From: Protea cynaroides
Taxonomy: Eukaryota > Streptophyta > Magnoliopsida > Proteales > Proteaceae
Length of the DNA stretch: 64,000 nucleotides
Direction of reading: 5' to 3'
Assembly: GCA_028583415.1 (NCBI GenBank)
Contig: CM053267.1
Location: 41,156,834 to 41,220,833, forward strand
The number at the start of each line of letters is the position of its first letter. Within the stretch, counting starts at the first letter, position 1. Made by a program: the position numbers and the translations under genes. The notes under the pieces are model-generated. The model was not told the origin of the DNA and ran no database searches. It was given only the letters and a program-made list of their open reading frames with translations. Of this stretch, positions 47,501-57,959 are shown one piece after another.

Positions 47501-50500
47501 ATATCTTTAATATGGTCATCAGATATTCCTCTATTCTAAATATTCTCTGCAAAAATATATTGATGAGTTAACAAATTACATTTCCAACGACTATTACCTG
47601 TGTTGAAGATATAGAGTAAAACAATGCACATTTTGCTTCAGATTCAGGTGTGGAAGGATCATTGCACAAAACTTCCTGATTTGAATGAAGAAAGAAATGT
47701 CAACATTACAAAGAAAATGAAAGAACAAATGTTGATCTTTTCATTCTTTTTTCTTTGGGGTGGGGGTGGGGGTGGGGGTGGGGAGTGAGGGAGCAAAAAC
47801 CTGTACTGTCTTTGCCACATCCTTCAGAAGAGCAACTTCAATAAAAACAAGGGGTTCACCTGAAGGAAGTTTCCTATTCAGATCAGTTTAACTGATTCAA
47901 GCATGTGAACAGGGAAATACCAGCAATGCTATATCTTGTTTGAGATGTTAACAATCCTTGATTCTAACTACAAACAGGTTCATAGATATTTTCAGCTGCC
48001 AACCCATAGTAAAATTCCAGAACTAAATTTCAAAGTCCATTCATGGTTGATTTGACATGCATATAACATGAAAGCAAGAATTTTCCGCACTATTGTTCCC
48101 CTTTCTACATGATGGAGGCTAAAGCCTGTCTGGCCTATTCATGATGGCCTCTATTAAATGGGTAATCCCTCCATGACAGAGTCATGCTCTTGCCTCGACA
48201 ATTTTTTTCTTGCAACAGATCCAGAACCTGGCACCACTAGCACTTGTGAATAGGACCCAATATACATAAACTACTTCAGAAGGAAACCAGTATAAGATTT
48301 AAATGTCAACATATTTGTGAATCTCATCACTGATGATTAATAATCACTATGACCCAAACTAACATAGAGGATAAGGAACCCGGAACCAAGTGCTGAAGGC
48401 TCCCACGGTGCAATATAGTTAGCACATAGGAGCAAATCTTTTTGCTCTTAGAGGTACATTTTTTTTTTCTATAAAAAACAACAACCAGGTAAAGCTATTG
48501 ACACTCTAGATGGAAATTAGGGTCCGAACATTAGTTAACTATAGGACGATTTACAGCAAACGAACATATATCAGCACAAACATTAAATGCACAGAAAGCA
48601 TATGTGATTAAGCATGTAGATACATAAATCCAAACCCCAAATTTCCACACAAAACATATCTGAACTTAGATAGGTGAGAAGTTACTTCCAACAGTTTATT
48701 TTGGAAAAGCTAGACAAAAACTAGAAACATACAATAGTAAATGATCTATATATGAGAAACACTACTGGATAAATTACCAGCAGGACAACAAGAGGGAACT
48801 AACAGCGCTTTTACAAAAACAAAAACAAGGTTACCAAAGAAACTAAGCCACTTGAGCTATTGAAGCAACTCTTACCATAAACAAAGGAGAAAAATATCAT
48901 TTTTTCTTAACAGAAGAATGAATAGTATGAAGATATCCAAAGCAACGATGACCCCAACCAGAAACTCTTGACATAAACAAAGGAGCAAAATATCATTTTT
49001 TTTAACAGAAGAATGAATAGTCAACCAGGTATTGCAGGATGTAGATATCCAAAGCAACGACGACCAACACCCAGCCTTCTTTTCAGATCGATAAGATTAC
49101 TGATTGGATGCACAGCCTAAACCAAAAAATAAATATATAAATAAATGAGTAAATGCATAAATACATTCTCACATAGTGCTAATGCAACTACATGAGATAT
49201 AACAAGAGAAGGATGATAAGCTGACCTCATATGCGACAATCTTCTCCAGCAAAGACGCTGGATAATCCCATGTAATACGGTGAAGCTCTAACGCAGCTGG
49301 ACTAAGCCACGTAACCAGCTTTTCTTTTAAATAGGAATCTAGTGCTCGCAAAGAGGCGTTATTTTCCTTCCTGTACATTTGGACAAGAATCAGTTCACAA
49401 ACTTTCATATTACTTCAAATCCATTTTACTGATTATTGAAAATAGTTTTTATAAGGAGTTGAAACATAAGATGAAATGCAGAGACTAAAATGTTATCAAG
49501 ACACTAAAATGCAAGGAAAGGGAGCTTTTCAAAACAAAGAGGAGCTACTGGCTAAGGAGTGCACTTAAGAGGCTTCATGGTGTATGGGCATTGACATAAA
49601 AGATGGAGTCATCTCAATCACAATACCATAGAAATATGAGGTCACTTTATGGGGGAATGGGGAAACCTGGTTTAGTGTACCTTAATTTCACTTTAATTGT
49701 ATTTTCTAATTTTAATGTGAATGTGTGTGTGATTTAAAAGCTCCACATGTCATGGAACCCAGGAGCTTCCTTGAATAAAATAAAAACACCCTAATCATGT
49801 AATATAGCAAATTAAGAAATCAAACATTTTATTCAACTATTTCAAATGAAGTACATGGGATAAAAAAACTCTTTCTTCTCTTGAATTCATTTGAGAATTT
49901 TTATGCCTCCTGAGGCCCACATCTAGTTACTTACATAAGACTGTCTAAATCTTAATAATGACAATGTCCAAGAAAAATAGACGTAAGCTAATATTAAGAT
50001 CAAAAGTAATCAAGCAAAGAAAAGCTTTACAACAAAAATTTGGATACAGAAAGAAAAAAATTCCATCAAGACAGATTCGCATAATTTCCCACAACAAGCA
50101 TAAACAACATCCCACGCATGTGATCTAGGTTTTGTTGGATAACTAATTGGAAAATTTACAAGAATACCACAATTGTCCAACCTGCTACTAGGTACTTTTT
50201 TTCCCAAAAACGGTGCTACCCTAATTCAGCTTACAATGTCAGTTTCTTATTCTTTTTCCTAGAAAATATTTTCAAAAGGCAGGAAAACAAAAGGAATTAC
50301 TCAGCTTCTTTAAATCCTTGAAGTTCCATGAAAAGTTATCACATAACTCCCTCCCTCAAAAGGCACATAATTTTTTTCTATGTTGTACACTAATTTTCTC
50401 TCAGCCCAATATAAGCTGCCACGATCTTTTATCTCCTGAAGGAATGACTAATTTCATGACTTCCTATCATTCGTTCTTATGATTTGTTATTACCGCCGAT

Positions 50501-51581
50501 CAGTTTGAAAGAAAAGAAACAGGAAACGAAAAAAAAATTAGAACAAAACCTTACTCAAGCATTGCGAGAAGGTCGGCCCGAAGAATAGTCAAGAACTTCA
50601 AACCTCCGGGGTGGGTGTTAAGCCGTTCGAAGAGAACTTCGTACGTTGGTTTGAGAGCGTGTCTCAGATTTTTCTCAGTTCTATACAGGACAGAGAGCAA
50701 GCCTTCTTCGTCAATGTCAGATGATTTAGCTTTATCAACTGAAAACATGCAATGTCCATTAAAACCCACTTTCATGGAAGAAGAAGATGAGGAAGACATG
50801 GGCTGAGTTGAATTATCAGAACCAAACTCACCACCTGGAAGCTCAAGACCAAGATATTTCCGTATCAATTCACGAACTTGTGTCCTATTGACATCATAGT
50901 CTCTGGCGAGTACAAGTAGTAGCTTCTGGCGCTCATCATGCGAGAGGCCAAAGTAACCCTGCATCCTTAAGGCTTAATCCCATTACTTGAACTACCAAAA
51001 AAAAAAAAATACAGCTTCCTAACATCATCACCAATGATGGACCTGGCCTACCTCCGAGAAATCGTTCAGAACCGCATCTAAGACTTCCGTTTTGTTCATA
51101 GAAATGGCCAAATCCATAGATTCCTGTACCACCTTCAGTTCTCTGACGATTAAAAACAAAATTCAAACATCCTTTCATGATATGTGTGTCTGGCGTTGTT
51201 ATTCCAGGCGAGTAAATAAAACGTCCAAATAAAGAATCTAACCTCACAATGCTGCTCGATGAACTGAACTCCTCTCGAGCTCTTCGCAATTGATGTTCAT
51301 CGGATTGGTTGTTTCCACTTCCCGACTCTGGTAGGATCCGACCAAGGTCGTTCTGCCCATAATGCAAATGCAAAGAATTTAAATACCACTAGTTTCCCAC
51401 CCATCCGCGCCCAATAATTATGGATAAAATAGATTGAATTACTACTGAAATCAATTTGGATAAGAAGACGACGACAATGATTCAATGAAACTGAATTACT
51501 TACGGAAAGGATGGAAAGCTTGTTGGGGTCGACAGCTTTCATCCTCGTTCTCATCAAAATCGCCAACCCTTTTTTGTTCAT
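41524..51581 (-). CDS. MCD: Malonyl-CoA decarboxylase, 15 exons, apparent +1 frameshift in exon 10
   Basis: Exons: 51504-51581, 51243-51352, 51052-51142, 50555-50958, 49226-49370, 49026-49116, 47801-47859, 47598-47675, 46997-47080, 45525-45710, 44960-45088, 44581-44653, 42317-42402, 41728-41812, 41524-41550. The phase-corrected length is about 574 aa, in the family range. Family blocks include GYFGLSHDERQKLLLVLARD, RLNTHPGGLKFLTILRADLL, GVGRRCFGYLHPAIPGEP, FYSISSTQPGLSGINLGKFL, SPVPGYMPWLLSKLA and NFHLQNGA (the last near the catalytic His of the family). The enzyme turns malonyl-CoA into acetyl-CoA plus CO2 in mitochondria or peroxisomes. Exon 10 is 186 nt where its neighbours' phases need 185: ACATTTGCAACTCTCTAGCC meets TAG unless one base is skipped. 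The last short exon (27 nt) is the least certain. No SKL-type C-terminal peroxisomal signal is seen. Confidence 0.88.
42536..42690. repeat. About 79-bp degenerate tandem duplication in MCD intron 12
   Basis: Two units start GTAAGTTGATTTAAATCAAA (42536 and about 42615) and share AATGGAA plus TTC-rich ends. Intronic, non-coding. Confidence 0.6.
46745..46853 (+). mobile_element. Possible LINE 3' stub in MCD intron 9
   Basis: It ends in T/A-rich sequence TCATTCATCAATATATTC followed by A-rich AGAAAAAAAGA. Imperfect flanks CAAACTAGTTAAG and CAACCTAGTAAAG (10 of 13) could be an old target duplication. Confidence 0.35.
47756..47790 (+). repeat. (GGGGGT)n G-rich minisatellite
   Basis: Four to five GGGGGT units, ten bases or so inside MCD intron 7 from the exon 7 donor. 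It fits the G-quadruplex pattern on the template strand of the gene; in the transcript it is C-rich. Confidence 0.75.
48871..49072. repeat. Partial tandem duplication overlapping MCD exon 6
   Basis: 48968-49072 contains the 3' part of exon 6 and its donor. 48871-48962 is a second copy (ATAAACAAAGGAG, AACAGAAGAATGAATAG, GATATCCAAAGCAACGA) lacking about 20 bp that include the donor. The extra copy lies in intron 6. Confidence 0.8.
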
Positions 51582-51599
51582 CCTCTGGCATAAAAATGT

Positions 51600-52985
51600 A
51601 AATTTTAATACTTCTCGAACAAACTACCATTCTGTTATGCTGTCTGTGTGGTCTTAAAATGACATAAATTGAGAAAATTGCCACTCACCAACGCCCAACG
51701 GGCACTCACCCACCCCCGCCCCGGGCAATTGGAGGTCAATTCCAGAAGATTAAACGGTTCGGTTGGATTTCATTTTTGACGATATTCTCTTCTTGTCAAG
51801 TCCCTTGTAGAATATTCACCTACTTGCATTTGTATCTTCCATTGGATTCGGACTTAGGTTTTCTATAGCCTAGCAACCCTTGCAGCCATATCCGAACTAT
51901 TAAAAATGTATCTACACATGCACCAATGCAATCCACCGGTCCAAATGAGGCTGCGACGGATTGCAACTTGCGTGACTGCAAAGGAATCAAGCCCATGAGA
52001 TTCTATCACCATCCATATCTAGTGGATTCCATACTCTAAAGGGGGTCCCACACTCTAGAAGTGAGTCTCACATCATATCAAAGGTGGACAGAATCCCATA
52101 GAGAGTACACATACATGCAAGGGCGTTGGGTGAGTCAATTTTCGTGGATTAGTACAAGTCAAGGTCTAGGTTAATTTCCGACAGTAACAGCTAACTTATC
52201 CTTTATTTCATATGAAAAAAAAATTATTTTGTACTCAATGGTGTATGCATTGGACTTAATTTTTTAAAACTCAGATATTAATGCGAAAAAAACATGTATA
52301 GATGAGTCAAATGCCAGTTGAATTCCAATTGGAAAATATTTTAACTATGTATTATTTTATTTTTTTTTATACTTGAAAAAAATAAATAATAAATAAAATA
52401 GAAAATATGTGAATTATGTTTTTTATTAGTAAATAAGAATTTTATTCAATTAAAATAGGAAAAGAAGCCAAGGTCTCATTAATATAAAGATCCTGCAATC
52501 AAGGAGTGGACAATGATACATCCCTCGAACTAATATGGCCTCCCGGGCAAAGAAATGCGTAATGGAATTGTTAACCCTTTAAATAAAAGAAAAACCACAT
52601 TCGTCACAGGGTTTAGTAAGATCTAATAGATACAATAAAATAGGAGAGAAACTGTTAAAAAAAGTTTTTATTATTATTATTATTTTTTATAATGACTTAT
52701 TACCTTTTTTTTTTATTTAATAGCATGCTTTTATTTGTTTTTTTGTTTTTTTTTTTTTTTTTGTGAAGTCATAGTTTGCTACTTCTTTTTTTCTTTTTTT
52801 TCTGCGTAAAAAGTCATGGTGTGTTAGTTGATCATCCTTTCCATGATTAGGTTGACCAGCTGATATTTCCTTCTTTTTTTTCTTTGTTGTTAATAATTTT
52901 TAAATTAGGAAAATTATTATTATTATTATTTTTTCCTAAATTCATGGAGGAAATTAGGAAAATCATAGGTGTGAATTGTAATTTT
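51600..52985. other. MCD upstream region and AT-rich intergenic DNA
   Basis: Likely MCD promoter in the first several hundred bases. Then poly-T and (ATT)n tracts (52660-52760, 52915-52935). No supported gene. Confidence 0.45.
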
Positions 52986-52989
52986 TCAT

Positions 52990-53640
52990 ATATTGTATTG
53001 CTTAATTTTTTTATTTTTTATTTTTGGTAAGAAATGCTTCTATTCATTAGAGGAAGTAGCTAAGGAATCGACATTACATAGTTCAACTATCCAAGGAGTG
53101 GAATTGGGCCTAGTTACCTTCCCTTGGTAATTTAAGGCCCTCCGTACTAGGGAATGAGGTAATCCATTAGTTACCCTAGGAACATACAAGAATTGGATAG
53201 ACTCTCCATAATCAACCCACAAAAGAATATCCTCTATAATAGACTAGACAAACACATCCATCATAGTAGAAACACCAGCAACAAGATTTACTAGAATTTT
53301 TTTTTTTAATGGTAAACTAGAATTTTATAACCTAACTCTACAATAAGATGTGAAAAGCCAGTTGATGTCACTTCATTGGCATGGATGAGCAAAAGTAATA
53401 AGACAAGAGCCTTTTTTATCGTGTTGAGGATAAAAAGTCCATTGTCTTCACACGTCCATAGCTAATGCTTCCCCAATCAAAGCAGATTGAAAATGAACTT
53501 GTCACGAGGTTGCCGGACTTCCCAAAACCAATACCACAGCCAACATCATTGTTAATGAAAGTGGCATCAATGTTAAGGTTATAAACTCCTGCTGAGGTTG
53601 CTAATACCATGGAATAAGTTGGGCTTTAAAAGACTATATT
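52990..53640 (-). pseudogene. L1-type LINE 3' fragment with RNase H-like domain
   Basis: The minus strand encodes GVYNLNIDATFINNDVGCGI then WGSISYGRVKT, and further on WVDYGESIQFLYVPRVTNGL then NSTPWIVELCN, the plant RVT_3 RNase H-like domain at the end of L1 LINE ORF2. The frames are interrupted. The 3' end reads GCATTTCTTACC then A-rich sequence (plus-strand T-rich at 52990-53030). Confidence 0.75.
53301..53315 (-). mobile_element. 15-bp T-rich mini-insertion with 11-bp target duplication
   Basis: TTTTTTTAATGGTAA flanked by ACTAGAATTTT (53290-53300, 53316-53326), inside the LINE fragment. The reverse strand reads TTACCATT plus A-run. Confidence 0.6.
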
Positions 53641-54298
53641 TAGGTGATTGCATGGTGTAAACAGCGCTTATTAGGGAGGGAAAAGAGCCTTTGGTAGGAA
53701 CATCACCAAGATGTTGTGATGTTTTCGACGTTGAATTTGATTGAGGGGCGCATGGACATTAGAGGATTAATCCCTTGAAGTAGGGAGAGATTCAATCCCC
53801 TCATTGCATGGAGAGATTAGAGAATTAATGTAAAAATAGTTAACAGAAGTTTGAATTCAAATTATAAAAACTCAAACAAATGGCTTGAAGTGAGGTGGCT
53901 GACTAGATATGTTAGGTGGTGAACTGTAGTGTTTGTCAAACCGTGTGCCAAAATCAAACCGAACTATTTATACTATTGTCGTGAAATAGATTATTAAACG
54001 GTTCAGTTTTAGTTTTAGAAATGAGACCGTTTAGTTAACGGTTTGGTGCGGTTTAAAACTGATTACACCGGTTAAACCGATTAGAAATCGTAAAGTTATA
54101 ATGTTGTTCTTTAAATTTGTTTTTTGGTATTAATGAATTAAATATTCATGACTTGGAGACATCATTTAGAAGAAATATACTATTAGATTTGTAATACTGG
54201 TATTAGTTTATGAGTATGAATTATGGTTTGACTTATCTTGATACACGTCTCAATAATAGAAAAATATATTTTATTATCTTATTGAGCTTGACTCTTAT
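53640..54298. other. AT-rich DNA rich in AACGGTT/AACCGAAC words, no gene
   Basis: 53920-54110 contains many AAACCG/CGGTTT words and a similar block continues after the Mutator element at 56220-56410. The Mutator element may therefore have landed inside an older AT-rich repeat. Confidence 0.4.
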
Positions 54299-54307
54299 TT
54301 TATACAA

Positions 54308-56185
54308 GGGAAAAAGACAGTTAGTTACCTCCTTTATATTATATTTTAATGATAGTTGACCCCCAAAGTAGGAAAAGACAAACAGTTCTAATTTTTAATA
54401 ATGTTAAAATTATATTTTTTTATGGACAAATCTACCTTCAACATTTAATCTCAACTAAAATAAAAAAAATAAAAAAAATAAAAAACAATAAGAGCTTCTT
54501 CTTCCTCACGCCTCTCTGCAATCCTCTTCCAATCTTCTTCCTCACGTCTCTCTGCAAACCTCAAAAGTCACACAATAACAGGTCAGAGGTATTGACCTGA
54601 GGAAACGGCAAAACACCAAATCGTTCTCACGGTTCAAGACCAGAGACAGAAGTCACTGAAGATTCAAGACCAGAGACAGAAGCACTACTTGTAGAGAAAC
54701 TGCTCGAAACTGTAGAAATTAAGCCTTTGGAGTAGTCTGCAGAAGGAATGCAATTCGATGCCCTTGGGATTAATTCATCGAGTAATGCATGGATGTTGTC
54801 AAGATCAACCAATTTCATAGCTTCTCTTTTCCGGTCTGTACTCTGGAAATACACTTACTTCTTCTGTATCTCTTGCATCACAAATAACAGCTCTTCAGCG
54901 ACATTCGAACCCTTTCTCTGCTTTGAAATTCCATCTATTCTCGACTGCTCTTCCTTCTCAACATTCCACATCAAGGCCTTCGCCGCTTCAACCTCATCCA
55001 TACCAAGTCTACTGAGCAAAGATTTGTGAATTTTCATGATCTCTTCAATAACCTCTTCAATGGATTGCAGAGAGGAACCCATATTGTACAATTCTAGAAG
55101 AACTCCATAGAATGAATGGAACTTACATTAACATACACAAATCAAGGTTTCCATAGAGAGGAAACGATTCTAACCTTTTCCTGTAAACAATGCAAGTAAC
55201 ACCAAGCATTTATGGGCTCAAAAACAAAAAGGACAAATCAAACGGATTTTGTGGAGTGTCCTCCACAAACCAAAAAACAGAGCAAAAACCATATACAAGA
55301 TAACCAATTGGGAGCAAGGAAGAGAAAATTGGAAAATGACAAACGCAGAGGAAGAGCAGATTTCGATTTCTTTTCAGCCCTCTTCCATGGACTTATTCAG
55401 TTTTCTTTGTTCTGCCGTTAAAGAACTTCTTCTTCCTCAAGTCCCTCTGCAATCCATCTTCTCTCAAGTTCGGAGCAGAAAAATCACAATTTCTGAATCT
55501 GGTCACAAGAACCCACAAACCATGATTATATCTTGTTACTTTTTTAATTTGACTAAACCGAGATTTCAAACACTGTAATTGAAAAGATTTTCGTTTGGCA
55601 TCATGATGTATTGGAAAATTGGAATAAACGCTTGGATCGATACTCTTGAACGTTAGTCGATCCAATTCCAACCAACGTGGTTTTCTTTTGGAGGAGACTA
55701 ATTTTTTTTTACCGAAGTTTATACCTCAGCTTGTTACGAGCTTAGTCATTTTATATGAAATTCCAGCATACGGTCATTTTCAATTGCTTCATCTTGACGA
55801 GTTTAGGGTTACAGAGCAGCAAAAACTTGCGTCGAAGGCTTCCATTTCCTCCGGTGGGATTTAATTGCAGAGCTCTATTTGCAATACGAAACCAATCCAA
55901 AATCGGTTATTTGAACGGAGGAGATCAGGAGAGAGAGAGAGAGAAAGAAGAGAGCCTTGAAAAAATCACAATTTCTTTTACAAGGGTTTTTTTTTTTTGG
56001 ATAAAAATACAAGATTACTTTGATCATTAAAAAAATATGGGTCTCTCACCGTCAGTATTTAACGTAACGACATGGATTTAGATGTCTTCTAACAATGTTC
56101 GTAGGAAAGGTATTTGTCTTTTCCTAAAACTTTGGGGTCAATTGTCGTTAAGATATAATACAGGGGAGGTAACTATCTTTTTCCC
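54308..56185. mobile_element. Pack-MULE-like element (1878 bp) carrying a PIRL gene fragment
   Basis: Terminal inverted repeats of about 80 bp begin GGGAAAAAGACAGTTAGTTA on the left and, read inward on the other strand, GGGAAAAAGATAGTTACCTC on the right, sharing GTTGACCCC/ATTGACCCC and AGGAAAAGACAAA. The 9-bp flanks are TTTATACAA (54299-54307) and TTTATACAT (56186-56194), 8 of 9 identical, as expected for Mutator. Inside is a PIRL-like gene fragment (54627-55082) plus about 1 kb I do not recognise. No transposase was seen. Confidence 0.82.
54627..55082 (-). pseudogene. PIRL (intracellular Ras-group-related LRR) N-terminal gene fragment
   Basis: The minus strand reads SIEEVIEEIMKIHKSLLSRL, then GMDEVEAAKALMWNVEKEEQ, then VAEELLFVMQEIQKK, an in-frame TAA (near 54852), then VYFQSTDRKREAMKLVDLDN and ALLDELIPRASNCI. 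This is the N-terminal non-LRR region of plant PIRL4/5-type proteins, which normally continue into leucine-rich repeats; none follow. The stop replaces the expected codon between QKK and VYFQS. It lies wholly within the Mutator-like element, so it is likely captured. Confidence 0.75.
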
Positions 56186-56199
56186 TTTATACATATATA

Positions 56200-57550
56200 T
56201 GAGATTTGAGAATAATAACAATAACTGAACCATATATATTTTTTAAAGTTTATATGAAACTTGAGATGGAAAACCAATTAAAAAACTATTAAAACGAACT
56301 GAATATTAAACAATTTTGGTAAACATGTTCAAATCGTATAATAAATGGTTCAGATTCGGTTTGACCCCTATATGCATTGAATCGAACTGAAACCACATCA
56401 TTTAACACCTTTCGTTTATCTTCATCATGAATTTTTTTTGGGCGGAATTATCATCGTAATGAAAGCTATAATCATAATAAAGCATAAAGTTTCCTAGTAA
56501 GGTCAATGGTGCCACGATGATAGTCCACCAATTATTACTCACATTATACCCTTTATATTATGAATATCCAAAAATACTCACAATAATACATCCATGGCCA
56601 CACCTATGTGGCCAACCCCTTCCAATTTTCTATTCAAGTGGACAAACCCCATGCTCTTAGAAGGGTGGCCTGTATTCAAATCATAGCTCAAGGCAAAGCC
56701 TAAGCTCAACTCATAGTGTATAAGCACCACAACCCATATTTGGAACTAGTACAGCCAAATTTGGGCCTTATGGTTTATGCTGTGAAAACTCAGTTTCAAC
56801 ACATGTATTAATTTCAAGGGTAATTTTAGGATTTACATTTCAAATTAAATACTAATTAAAACATGAAAGTTTTACCATTATGAGTCTATTTTCATATGGA
56901 ATTGAAATAAGGTCAATCCAAATTGTATCTAGGGAGTTTTGACTTTTTTTTTACTGAGTATGTACATAATAATCTTTTCAAATGCATTAGTGGATGATGA
57001 TGTGGGTACTTTTCTTGAAGCTTCTCTATAATTTTTTCACCGGTGTGACTTTTCATATGGATTGACTAAAAGTATATTTCTAATCTTTTTCCCTAAGCAA
57101 GTTTCTACTTAGGAATAAATATCAACACATTCAGACAAATTTTGATATATTATGATTATTAATGTTTTTTTTTATTTTTTATTTCTCTATGTGAAATCCT
57201 AGTCCTAGATTATAAAATATGACTGAGATTATTTTGAAAGAGAGATTTAAGAGTTTGTAGAATGTATAAAGTAGTTTTTTTGAATGAAATTTGGACTGAT
57301 GCATATATTCTCCTTAAAACCTTATTTTTCATTGAAACGTAAAAGAGTTTCACTTCAACTTAGAAATGATGACGCTTTTCTATCCCTAAGAAAAGTTACA
57401 AATCCATTAAAACCGTTAACACATCCTAAAAGAATTGAGTTTCAACCCATATCTATTTCCATTGATTTATTTTATTTTCAGAATTTTATCATTGCTTGTA
57501 CACTAAATTTATGAGCCAATTAGAGTACATTATATGTTTTTTCTGAGATA
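56200..57550. other. AT-rich intergenic DNA, no supported gene
   Basis: 56220-56410 continues the AACCG/CGGTT-type repeat. The rest is low-complexity AT-rich sequence without recognisable features. Confidence 0.4.
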
Positions 57551-57555
57551 GTATT

Positions 57556-57950
57556 TGTCAAGTTTCCAACTCAAAAGTTTGAACTAATAAGTAGAGGGAC
57601 TCTCCATATATAAACTCCAAGATTCCAATCTCATTAGTAATATGGGACTAATCCCATTACTCTCCCTCACATGTAGCCCCACCGTTAGGTGATGTATATG
57701 TGGTAGTATGGCGCTTTTCAGGTGACTGGTTAAGACCATTCCATAAACCATAGTTTCTTTTTTGTGCATCTAGTGTCCCTTTTTTGGTGACATTTTTGCC
57801 TTTTTTAAAGGTTACTATAAGAGGGAATCTGGAGCTTTGATATCATGTCAAGTTTCCAACTCAAAAGTTTGAACTATTAAGTAGAGAGACTTTCCATATA
57901 TAAGACCCCAATATTCCAATCTCATTAGCAATGTGAGACTAATCACAATA
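57556..57950 (-). mobile_element. TRIM element 3 (395 bp)
   Basis: Repeats at 57556-57659 and 57846-57950 share TGTCAAGTTTCCAACTCAAA and ATTCCAATCTCATTAG. On the minus strand the first-transcribed LTR is followed by TGATATCAAAGCTCCAGATT, an initiator-Met primer site, and a purine tract GTGAGGGAGAG precedes the other LTR. The five-base flanks GTATT and GTAAT match at 4 of 5. Confidence 0.8.
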
Positions 57951-57959
57951 GTAATTGTC

